NCBI GenBank assembly: GCA_016201085.1
Contig: JACQDO010000067.1
Coordinates: 1 to 11,645, forward strand
DNA length: 11,645 nt
DNA from: Hyphomicrobiales bacterium
GTDB taxonomy: Bacteria > Pseudomonadota > Alphaproteobacteria > Rhizobiales > Xanthobacteraceae
Direction: 5' to 3'
Every line of letters starts with the position of its first letter. Positions within the stretch are counted from its first letter, which is position 1. The notes beneath the pieces were generated by a model, which was not told the DNA's origin, searched no databases, and saw only the letters and a program-made list of their open reading frames with translations. The position numbers were made by a program, and so were the translations under genes. Positions 5,945 through 11,645 of this stretch are shown piece after piece.

Positions 5945-7633
5945 ATGAACATAGGACACAACACCAAACGCACCGGCGCCGAAGTGTTCGCCGACATGCT
6001 GGCGGGCTACGGCGTCACCCACGTCTTCATGGTGCCGGCGGTGATCAGGCGCACCTTCGCCGAAATGGAACGGCGCACCAAGATCGCGCGCGTGCACTGC
6101 CACGGCGAGAAATCCGCCGCCTATATGGCCGACGGCTATGCGCGCGCCTCCGGCAAGCCCGGCATCTGCATGGCGCAGGTGATCGGTGCGCTCAATCTCG
6201 CCGCCGGCCTGCGCGACGCCTATCTGGCGCATTCGCCGGTGATCGCGGTGACCGGCGGGCGCGATCCGAAGACCAAGTTCCGCAAGGTCTATCAGGAAGT
6301 CGACGACATTCCGGCGTTCGAGCCGGTGACCAAGTTCAACGCCACGGTCGACGAGGTGACGCGCTTTCCCGACATGCTGCGGCAGGCGTTCCGCGTCGCC
6401 ACCACCGGCGCGCCGGGGCCGGTGCACCTGCAATTCTGCGGCAACGAAGGGCAGGTGGATGTTGAAGAGGCGGTGATGGAGGCGCTGGTCGAAACACAAT
6501 TCGGCCGCGTGCCGCCGTTCCGGCCCGAGCCGCAGGCGGAGCATGTGCAGGCCGCGCTCGATCTGCTGCAAAAGGCCGAGCGGCCTATTATTGTAGCCGG
6601 CGGCGGTGTGCGTGCCTCCGGCGCCGGCCGCGAGCTGGTCGCGCTGGCCGAGGCGTTGCAGATCCCGGTTGCTACCTCGCTCAACGGCAAGGACTGCATC
6701 CCCGGCACGCATCCGCTGTCGGTCGGCGTCGCCGGCACCTATTCGCGCGAAAGCGCCAACCGCGCGGTCAACCGCGCCGATCTGGTCTGCTTCGTCGGCA
6801 GCGAAACCGGCGGCATGACCACGCATTTCTGGGCGGTGCCCAAAATAGGAACGCCCGCGATCCAGATCGACATCGAGCCGGAAGCGCTCGGCCGTAATTA
6901 TCCGCTGCAAGCCAGCGTGCTGGGCGACGCCAAAGCGGTGCTGACAAAAATGCTGGCCGCCGCCGATAAGGCCAGCGCTTCCAAGCGCGCGCCCTGGGTC
7001 AAGGAAATCGCTGGCCTGCGCGACGAATGGCACGCCAAGTACAAGGCCGACCTCGCATCGGATGCGGTACCGATCCATCCGGCGCGCATATGCCAGGAAC
7101 TCAGCCAGCATGTGCCCGATAACGGCATCGTGGTGGTGGATACCGGTCATGCCGGCATGTGGATGGGCGGCATGTATGACGTGCGCAAAGCCTCGCAGAG
7201 TTATATCCGCAGCGCCGGCCATCTCGGCTGGGCGTTCCCGGCCGCACTCGGCGCCAAGGCCGCCTGTCCCGACCGGCCGGTGATCTGTTTCACCGGCGAT
7301 GCCGGCTTCTGGTATCACATCGCCGAAATCGAAACGGCGGTGCGCTGGAAACTCAATGCCGTGATCGTGGTCAACAACAATGGCGGCGGCAACCAGAGCA
7401 AGCGCGGGTTCGACAAAGCCTATGGCGAGCCGACCGAGAAGTCGCGCGAATTGTGGACCTATAATCCGATGAATTTCGCCAAGCTGGCCGAGGACATGGG
7501 CGCGCTTGGCATCCGCGTCGAGAAGGCGAGCGACATCGCGCCCGCGCTTGCTCGCGCGCCCGCCGCCAACCGGCCGGTGGTGATCGACGTCGCCAGCGAC
7601 ATCGAATTTCTGGCGCCGACCGCGGTGGCCTAG
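5945..7633 (+). CDS. Thiamine-diphosphate-dependent enzyme, acetolactate synthase-like superfamily
   Basis: This 562-residue protein has the three-domain layout of the acetolactate synthase, pyruvate oxidase and benzoylformate decarboxylase superfamily. The N-terminal pyrimidine-binding domain (about 8-175) carries the catalytic glutamate E55 in HCHGEKSAAYMADGYAR. The central domain (about 195-335) contains the RPIIVAGGGV turn. The C-terminal diphosphate-binding domain (about 375-552) has the metal/cofactor motif GDAGFWYHIAEIE (451-463) ending at NNN (477-479). It should act on a 2-keto acid or its CoA or sulfonate relative, decarboxylating or condensing it. I cannot name the substrate: it is not evidently oxalyl-CoA decarboxylase, nor clearly biosynthetic acetolactate synthase. 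The ATG at 5945 follows a GGGGGA site by 5 bases; an earlier in-frame TTG at 5879 lies inside the repeat and is rejected. It could share a transcript with msrB or have its own promoter beyond the repeat. Confidence 0.9.
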   Translation: MNIGHNTKRTGAEVFADMLAGYGVTHVFMVPAVIRRTFAEMERRTKIARVHCHGEKSAAYMADGYARASGKPGICMAQVIGALNLAAGLRDAYLAHSPVIAVTGGRDPKTKFRKVYQEVDDIPAFEPVTKFNATVDEVTRFPDMLRQAFRVATTGAPGPVHLQFCGNEGQVDVEEAVMEALVETQFGRVPPFRPEPQAEHVQAALDLLQKAERPIIVAGGGVRASGAGRELVALAEALQIPVATSLNGKDCIPGTHPLSVGVAGTYSRESANRAVNRADLVCFVGSETGGMTTHFWAVPKIGTPAIQIDIEPEALGRNYPLQASVLGDAKAVLTKMLAAADKASASKRAPWVKEIAGLRDEWHAKYKADLASDAVPIHPARICQELSQHVPDNGIVVVDTGHAGMWMGGMYDVRKASQSYIRSAGHLGWAFPAALGAKAACPDRPVICFTGDAGFWYHIAEIETAVRWKLNAVIVVNNNGGGNQSKRGFDKAYGEPTEKSRELWTYNPMNFAKLAEDMGALGIRVEKASDIAPALARAPAANRPVVIDVASDIEFLAPTAVA

Positions 7634-7661
7634 CGGCATAGCGATGGTGCCCGGGAAGGGA

Positions 7662-7916
7662 CTACCGGTTCCTGGCGCGGTCGAAAAACGCCGTGATGAT
7701 GCGAATCTGATTTCCGCTTAGCGCATAAACCACGCGCAATACGCGGCCCTGGTGTTCGGGAATAGAACGAAATGCGCGAAAGACGTTATTGCGTTCCGGG
7801 TCCGGCTCGATGGCGTCAGGCTCAGCGACGGTGCGATCGACCCATTGGCGCTCGATGCTGCGCTCGGCGAGCATGGTCTCGGCATGTTGCGTAAAAATAA
7901 CCCGTTTTTCGTTCAT
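7662..7916 (-). CDS. DUF4258 domain protein, toxin-like
   Basis: This 84-residue protein shows the DUF4258 pattern: an N-terminal beta strand with FTQHAETMLAERSI, then VDRTVAEPDAIEPDP, then a basic core ending RVLRVVYALSGNQIRIITAFFDRARNR. The small alpha/beta, Arg-rich form resembles RelE/BrnT-like toxins, and DUF4258 genes often lie beside a small DUF2283 gene in what looks like a toxin-antitoxin pair. Here a DUF2283 gene lies on the same strand but about 800 bases upstream, with an opposite-strand gene between. No Shine-Dalgarno is visible before the ATG at 7916, and the sequence ahead of it turns AT-rich at once, as if its native leader had been replaced. It converges with the thiamine-diphosphate enzyme gene. 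Family call good; toxin activity is inference. Confidence 0.75.
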   Translation of the reverse strand: MNEKRVIFTQHAETMLAERSIERQWVDRTVAEPDAIEPDPERNNVFRAFRSIPEHQGRVLRVVYALSGNQIRIITAFFDRARNR

Positions 7917-8024
7917 ACTTTGCGTCAGAATAAGAGCCGCAGGGGACGAATATTGTGATTTGAAATTTACAACCGATTCCCAATATGGTCACGGCAATAA
8001 CCGTCAACAAAGGCGCCAACAGGT

Positions 8025-8729
8025 ATGCGCGCATCGGTTCGAACTACAATCATCAGGGATTTGGCAGGATATGAAGTCCGTGATTATGGAAACCCTGCGC
8101 CTGTTCCCGGTGCCAGTTTGTTGGCCGGGCCGCCGTCAGGAATTCACATTGTTGGAAAGTCGGGGACCAACGAGACCGTTACGATTTCTACTGCGCAGAA
8201 TCTCCGTCGATGGGAAAAGGTCCGCCGAATAAATTCGCCCGAGGAAATTGTAGAGTTTATGAATGCTTGGGGACAAATTTCGCGATGGCTAGGCGACGAT
8301 GGAAGCAAACCCTATAGCGAAGCCTACATTTTAATAGAACCGCACTTGCAATCAATTAAGCAACTCGCAAGTTATGTCGAAGGTGGCGACAAACGGAATT
8401 TTTATTTGAGTCTCACAGGGAATCGTCTGCTTGATCGCGCAATAATTGCAGTTGATGTCAACGAGCCAGATTCGGCGTTCATCGTCGAGGCACCTTCGTT
8501 GTTGCGCTTTATGATAGTTGAAATGTGGAACGAGTTCGGTGGTGAAAGGCCAGCAGATTTTGGCTTCCGAATTTGTCCGCATTGCGGAACACAATTTCAA
8601 GTCGGTGGCCGTCGCGACACAAAGACGAGACGCACTGATGCGCGATTTTGTTCTGATAGCTGCCGAAGTATGGCGAGCCGCGCTCGCGTGAAATTGCAGG
8701 GAAAAGCCGCGTTCACTCCGCCGCGGTAG
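8025..8729 (+). CDS. Hypothetical protein with C-terminal four-cysteine zinc motif, in an AT-richer patch
   Basis: This 234-residue protein has no family I can name. The N-terminal 185 residues are mixed alpha/beta, with amphipathic stretches such as SPEEIVEFMNAWGQISRWL and PHLQSIKQLASYVEG and a conspicuous LSLTGNRLLDRAI. The last 50 residues carry CPHCG (about 187-191), an Arg-rich linker (GRRDTKTRRTDA), then CSDSC (about 212-216). This is a zinc-knuckle layout like the CGNR-type fingers of some regulators, and it ends in a basic tail, so nucleic-acid binding is plausible. Base composition is clearly more AT-rich than its neighbours, with codons such as TTA, AAT and TTT that they seldom use, which suggests recent transfer. 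ATG 8025 is the first start after an in-frame stop at 7998; its ribosome site is weak. The 3' end overlaps the convergent DUF2283 gene by 17 bases. Confidence 0.7.
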   Translation: MRASVRTTIIRDLAGYEVRDYGNPAPVPGASLLAGPPSGIHIVGKSGTNETVTISTAQNLRRWEKVRRINSPEEIVEFMNAWGQISRWLGDDGSKPYSEAYILIEPHLQSIKQLASYVEGGDKRNFYLSLTGNRLLDRAIIAVDVNEPDSAFIVEAPSLLRFMIVEMWNEFGGERPADFGFRICPHCGTQFQVGGRRDTKTRRTDARFCSDSCRSMASRARVKLQGKAAFTPPR

Positions 8730-8907
8730 GAAAGGTCGCGCCAGCCGCGAGATGCTTGCGTGCATCCAGTAGCTCAAAGGCCACAATCCTACCCTCGGCG
8801 TCGAAATCGAGTACGACGCCGTCGGCGACTTCCTCGCTCTCGATCACGGGCGAATCGGCAAAGCGCACGTAGAGCGCATCAGCCTCGGCATCGTAGGTCG
8901 TCTTCAT
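8713..8907 (-). CDS. DUF2283 domain protein, possible antitoxin partner of DUF4258
   Basis: This 64-residue acidic protein opens with the DUF2283 hallmark MKTTYDAEADALYVRFAD and continues with ESEEVADGVVLDFDAEGRIVAFELLDA. It is about the full usual length for the family. A longer frame runs upstream to 8991, but ATG 8907 is preferred because GGAAGG (complement of 8916-8921) lies 8 bases before it and the domain begins there. DUF2283 proteins are small, acidic and uncharacterised. I recall them next to DUF4258 genes, which fits an antitoxin-like partner. The DUF4258 gene is the next minus-strand gene downstream, but an opposite-strand gene separates them. Its last 17 bases overlap the 3' end of that gene. 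Confidence 0.78.
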   Translation of the reverse strand: MKTTYDAEADALYVRFADSPVIESEEVADGVVLDFDAEGRIVAFELLDARKHLAAGATFPTAAE

Positions 8908-8947
8908 CGTATTGGCCTTCCAGGTCGGCGAGCTTACAGGCAAAAAT

Positions 8948-8977
8948 AATATAGCATAATCGCCGCCGGATGGCGAA
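8948..8977 (-). promoter_or_regulatory. Possible sigma-70-type promoter for the DUF2283 gene
   Basis: An isolated AT-rich spot upstream of the DUF2283 gene reads, on the minus strand, TTCGCC, then 18 bases, then TATATT. The -10 box is good and the -35 box is weak. A start about 33 bases before the ATG would leave room for the Shine-Dalgarno at 8916-8921. The candidate rests on pattern alone. Confidence 0.3.
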
Positions 8978-9003
8978 TGCGGCCTAGCCAATGCGGCCTA
9001 GCC
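8976..9003. repeat. Tandem duplication of 14 bases over the CoA-transferase stop codon
   Basis: AATGCGGCCTAGCC occurs twice in direct succession (8976-8989 and 8990-9003). The second copy contains the TAG stop (minus strand) of the CoA-transferase gene, so the duplication repeats the stop just downstream without changing the protein. It looks like a replication-slippage event. Confidence 0.85.
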
Positions 9004-10170
9004 CTCCCCAATCTCACGCAGAATCTCGGCGGTGTGCTGGCCGAGGCGGGGCGCCGGATGTTCGGAGGCCGCTTTCCAGCCGTCGATCACGATCGGCGTG
9101 CGCACGCCCGGGATCGTGCCGGCCTTGGCGGCGGCGCTCGGCAGTTCGAGCTTCATGCCGCGGTGGATCACCTGCGGATCGTCGAACACCTGCTCGATAT
9201 CGTTGATCGGCCCGGCCGGCACGCCTTGCGCCTCGAGCTTGGCGAGCAGGTCGTCGCGCTTCATCGCTGAGGTGAGCGCCGACAGTTTGCCGATCAACTC
9301 CTCGCGATGCTTGAGCCGGCCGACATTGTCCTTGTACTCCGGATTATTGGCGAGCTCGGGCGCGCCCAGCACATTGCAGAATTTGACGTATTGACCGTCG
9401 TTGCCGGTGGCCACGATCGCGTAACCATCGGCCACCGGGAACACCTGATAGGGCACGATATTGGCGTGCGCATTACCGATGCGCTTGGGCACATTGCCGG
9501 ACACCAGATAGTTCAGCGCCTGGTTCGACAGCACGCCGACGGTGGTATCGACCAGAGCGGTATCGACGTAGCAGCCTTTGCCGGTCCGCTCGCGCTCCCT
9601 CAGCGCGGCCAGAACGCCGACCACCGAATAGACGCCGGTGACGATGTCCGACACCGGAACGCCGACGCGGGTCGGCTCGCCGCCCGCCATGCCGGTGAGG
9701 TCCATGATGCCGCCGATGCCCTGCGCCATCAGGTCGTAGCCGGCGCGCTTGGCGTCCGGGCCGTCCTGGCCGAAACCGGTCACCGAGCAATAGATCAGCC
9801 GCGGGCATTCATCCTTGAGGCTCTTGTAGTCGAGCTTGAATTTCGCCAGTCCGCCGACCTTGAAGTTCTCGATCAGAATATCGGAGCGCGCCGCCAGCTT
9901 GCGCACGATGCGGCGGCCCTCGTCGCTCTCGAAGTCCATCTCGATCGAACGCTTGCCGCGGTTGGCGGCATGGAAATAAGCCGAGCCGATGTGCTTGCCG
10001 TCGGCCCCTTCCACGAAGGGCGGACCCCAGCCGCGGGTATCGTCGCCGGCGCCTTTGCGCTCGACCTTGATGACGTCGGCGCCAAGGTCGGCCAGGATTT
10101 GCCCCGCCCAAGGTCCCGCCAGGATACGGGCAAGTTCGAGGACGCGGAGGCCCGCCAGCGGCTTCGGCAT
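8998..10170 (-). CDS. CaiB/BaiF family (family III) CoA-transferase
   Basis: This 390-residue enzyme moves coenzyme A between carboxylic acids. Family hallmarks are present in order: PLAGLRVLELARILAGPWAGQ at the N-terminus, LGADVIKVERKGAGDDTRGWGPP (29-51), the RGKRSIEMD segment (71-79), ENFKVGG (101-107), and the catalytic aspartate D146 in AGYDLMAQG. The C-terminal GVRTPIVIDG and APRLGQHTAEIL segments are also typical. The length is that of the general family; formyl-CoA:oxalate CoA-transferase is usually longer, so oxalate is not favoured. The acid used cannot be read from sequence. ATG 10170 has GGGAG 9 bases upstream. It diverges from the TRAP transporter operon, so the pair may be controlled together: uptake of an acid and its activation to a CoA thioester. 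It acts in the cytoplasm and needs no metal or cofactor. Confidence 0.92.
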   Translation of the reverse strand: MPKPLAGLRVLELARILAGPWAGQILADLGADVIKVERKGAGDDTRGWGPPFVEGADGKHIGSAYFHAANRGKRSIEMDFESDEGRRIVRKLAARSDILIENFKVGGLAKFKLDYKSLKDECPRLIYCSVTGFGQDGPDAKRAGYDLMAQGIGGIMDLTGMAGGEPTRVGVPVSDIVTGVYSVVGVLAALRERERTGKGCYVDTALVDTTVGVLSNQALNYLVSGNVPKRIGNAHANIVPYQVFPVADGYAIVATGNDGQYVKFCNVLGAPELANNPEYKDNVGRLKHREELIGKLSALTSAMKRDDLLAKLEAQGVPAGPINDIEQVFDDPQVIHRGMKLELPSAAAKAGTIPGVRTPIVIDGWKAASEHPAPRLGQHTAEILREIGEG

Positions 10171-10234
10171 GTAAAGGAACTCCCAGCAATGCGGAATGAA
10201 GGACGCTGGCGGGGGTTATAGATAGAACGTTTCG

Positions 10235-10246
10235 CTCTGACCAGAG
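10235..10246. promoter_or_regulatory. Short palindrome between divergent genes, possible operator
   Basis: CTCTG-AC-CAGAG is a perfect 5+5 dyad in the 259-base gap between the CoA-transferase and the TRAP operon. It contains a GACC core like some GntR-type operators and sits 65 bases upstream of the CoA-transferase start. The rest of this gap shows only a small GGCGG/CCGCC dyad at 10383-10398 followed by an A-run ahead of the dctP-type gene. The role is unproven. Confidence 0.25.
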
Positions 10247-10429
10247 TGGGAATTGTCCATTTGTCGCAGGCGGTTGCGGTCAAATGCGCGATCCGGCTAT
10301 AGCCCTGGCCGGCATAGGCGGCTAAGCTGATTGCGGGCGCGACGTAGGGGTTTTGGCTGACGTTTCGATGCCGACCAACCGTGGCGGGATGCTCCGCCGC
10401 TAAAAAAGACCCATTGGAGGAACGCAAAC

Positions 10430-11425
10430 ATGAGACCGATTTCGACAATTCTCGCCACGGCCGCCGCAGTCATCGTGCTGTCGGCCGCGGCGCAGGCGCA
10501 GGTGACGATGAAAGCCTCCCACCAGTTTCCTGGCGGGAAGGGCGACGTGCGCGACGACATGGTGCAGATGATCGCCAAGGAAGCCGCGGCCGCCAATGTC
10601 GGCCTCACCATCCAGGTTTATCCGGGCGCCTCGCTGTTCAAGCCGAACGACCAATGGAACGCCATGGTCAACGGCCAGCTCGACATCACGCTGTTCCCGC
10701 TCGATTACGCCAGCGGCAAGGTGCCCGTCTTCAGCGCGACATTGATGCCCGGCCTGATCCGCAGCCAGGAACGCGCCAAGCGCATCAACAACTCGCAATT
10801 CATGAAAGACATCCGCGCCGAAATCGAGAAGCGCGGCGTGATCGTGCTGTCCGACGCCTGGTTTGCCGGCGGCATCGCGGGCAACAAAGGCTGCCTGGTG
10901 CATCCGAACGATCTGAAAGGTCTGAAATTCCGCGCCGCCGGACCGACCTTCGCCTCGATGTGGGAAGCCGCCGGCGCCAGCATCGTCAGCCCGCCGTCGA
11001 ACGAAATCTACAACGCGTTCCAGAGCGGTGTCGTCAACGCCACCGATACCAGCCTCGGCACCTTCCAGTCGATGCGGCTCTATGAGGTGACGGACTGCCT
11101 CACCGCGCCAGGCGAGAATGCGCTGTGGTTCATGTATGAGCCGGCGCTGATGTCGAAGAAGATCTTCGACAAGCTTAACAAGCAGCAGCAAGACGCCATT
11201 CTCGCCGCCGGCAAGAAAGCCCAGGCATTTTACGAGGCCAAGGCCGACGCGATCAACAAGGAAGCGGTCAAGGCCTTCGAGGATCACAAAGTGAAAGTCG
11301 TGACGCTGAGCGACGCCGACTACCAGGCATGGCTCGATCTGGCGAAGACAAGTTCCTATGCGCGCTTCGCCAAGGAAGTGCCGAACGGTCAGAAGCTGAT
11401 TGACGAGGCGCTCGCCGTTAAATAG
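10430..11425 (+). CDS. TRAP transporter periplasmic substrate-binding protein, DctP family
   Basis: This 331-residue protein is the extracytoplasmic receptor of a TRAP transporter, which imports organic acids using ion gradients. The signal peptide covers residues 1-23 (MRPISTILATAAAVIVLSAA, then AQA), with the mature protein starting QVTMKASHQFP. Family features are the early VYPGASLFKPNDQWNAMVNGQLDI segment, the hinge DLKGLKFRAAG with R168 (the arginine that usually grips the substrate carboxylate), and PSNEIYNAFQSGVVNATDTS. GGAGG at 10416-10420 stands 9 bases before the ATG. The ligand is probably a carboxylate but cannot be named. A hairpin and then a DctQ-like gene follow, so this is the first gene of a TRAP operon. 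The large permease should lie beyond the window. Confidence 0.93.
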   Translation: MRPISTILATAAAVIVLSAAAQAQVTMKASHQFPGGKGDVRDDMVQMIAKEAAAANVGLTIQVYPGASLFKPNDQWNAMVNGQLDITLFPLDYASGKVPVFSATLMPGLIRSQERAKRINNSQFMKDIRAEIEKRGVIVLSDAWFAGGIAGNKGCLVHPNDLKGLKFRAAGPTFASMWEAAGASIVSPPSNEIYNAFQSGVVNATDTSLGTFQSMRLYEVTDCLTAPGENALWFMYEPALMSKKIFDKLNKQQQDAILAAGKKAQAFYEAKADAINKEAVKAFEDHKVKVVTLSDADYQAWLDLAKTSSYARFAKEVPNGQKLIDEALAVK

Positions 11426-11436
11426 CCGACGACGAT

Positions 11437-11464
11437 CCGGCCGGCGGGGGTTCCCGCCGGTCGG
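11437..11464 (+). promoter_or_regulatory. Strong hairpin between the TRAP receptor and permease genes
   Basis: CCGGCCGGCGGG (11437-11448), loop GGTT, then CCCGCCGGTCGG (11453-11464) form a 12-base stem with one G-T pair. No T run follows, so it is not a standard terminator. It lies 12 bases after the receptor stop and 69 bases before the next start. There it can protect the 5' message and lower downstream expression, as is common when a receptor is needed in excess over its membrane partners. Confidence 0.6.
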
Positions 11465-11532
11465 CGCCGTTGCAAAGCGCGATAGCATCGCGAAAAGACT
11501 GTCCCATCGAACCAGCCGGAACAATCGACCCC

Positions 11533-11645
11533 ATGGACGCTTACATTCGGGCGGTGACCTTTCTGTCGCGTGTTTCAGGCGTGATCGCGGCATTTTTCAT
11601 CGCCGCCGCCGTGCTGGTGATCTGCGATATCGTGGTCGAGCGCTA
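11533..11645 (+). CDS. TRAP transporter small permease, DctQ family (5' part only)
   Basis: The frame begins at ATG 11533 and runs off the window after 37 codons. It reads MDAYIRAVTFLSRVSGVIAAFF, then IAAAVLVICDIVVER: a short cytoplasmic head, one hydrophobic helix at about residues 13-33, and a polar DIVVER end. This is the usual beginning of the four-helix DctQ subunit of TRAP transporters, which tethers the large DctM permease. Its place after the DctP-type gene strongly supports this. No strong Shine-Dalgarno is seen, so an earlier start is possible. The large permease gene is expected next. Confidence 0.72.
   Translation, partial: MDAYIRAVTFLSRVSGVIAAFFIAAAVLVICDIVVER

Noticed and set aside
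5873..7639. A 588-codon minus-strand open frame opposite the thiamine-diphosphate enzyme
   Set aside because: It is rich in His, Arg, Gly and Asp in the pattern made by reading a GC-rich gene backwards, has no domain motifs, and the plus strand holds a complete recognisable enzyme.
7960..7987. Promoter TTGAAA-16-AATATG for the zinc-motif gene
   Set aside because: The -35 match is good but the -10 box matches the consensus in only three of six positions, and AT-rich DNA gives such hits by chance.
8998..10170. Oxalate pathway (formyl-CoA transferase plus oxalyl-CoA decarboxylase) formed by the CoA-transferase and the thiamine-diphosphate enzyme
   Set aside because: The CoA-transferase is shorter than typical Frc, and the thiamine-diphosphate enzyme does not resemble oxalyl-CoA decarboxylase beyond shared superfamily motifs. 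The two are also not in one operon.
10400..11593. A 397-codon minus-strand open frame opposite the DctP-type gene
   Set aside because: Antisense shadow; the plus strand encodes a signal peptide and full TRAP receptor with a good ribosome site.
1..11645. CRISPR arrays, tRNA or rRNA genes, or transposase genes
   Set aside because: I looked for regularly spaced repeats, cloverleaf-type segments and transposase or integrase motifs and saw none; the repeats present are single palindromic elements.

Overview
The window looks like chromosomal DNA from a GC-rich alphaproteobacterium of the Rhizobiales, probably Bradyrhizobium or a near relative. The grounds are the GC-rich coding sequence, the crowd of catabolic enzymes with solute-binding proteins, and three intergenic palindromic elements of kinds I recognise from that group. 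The genus is inferred, not shown. I found no rRNA, tRNA, CRISPR array, integrase or transposase.

Left end (1-1790): the 3' part of an unrecognised protein on the plus strand faces a four-helix membrane protein on the minus strand. A large palindromic repeat and a doubtful small ORF follow.

Middle (1789-7633): on the minus strand, a TctC/Bug-type periplasmic binding protein lies upstream of an enolase-superfamily acid-sugar dehydratase closely resembling D-tartrate dehydratase. Diverging from them on the plus strand is a compact set: a cyclase-family (kynurenine formamidase-like) hydrolase, a 71-residue cysteine-rich protein whose GTG start overlaps the hydrolase stop, and methionine sulfoxide reductase B. 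After another palindromic repeat comes a thiamine-diphosphate enzyme of the acetolactate synthase superfamily.

Accessory patch (about 7660-8910): a DUF4258 gene and a DUF2283 gene, both minus strand, are separated by a clearly AT-richer stretch. That stretch carries one opposite-strand gene with a C-terminal four-cysteine zinc motif. DUF4258 and DUF2283 resemble toxin-antitoxin-like partners, and the inner gene sits exactly between them, so this may be a split pair or a three-gene accessory module. It is the least ordinary part of the window.

Right end (8998-11645): a family III (CaiB/BaiF) CoA-transferase on the minus strand diverges from a TRAP transporter operon: a DctP-type binding protein, a strong hairpin, then the start of a DctQ-type small permease cut by the window edge.

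Overall, two uptake receptors (TTT-type and TRAP-type) lie among four enzymes acting on organic acids or their CoA or keto derivatives. A locus for uptake and breakdown of organic acids, possibly tartrate-like, is a reasonable inference. Apart from the dehydratase, the sequence does not fix the substrates, and no transcriptional regulator gene is present.
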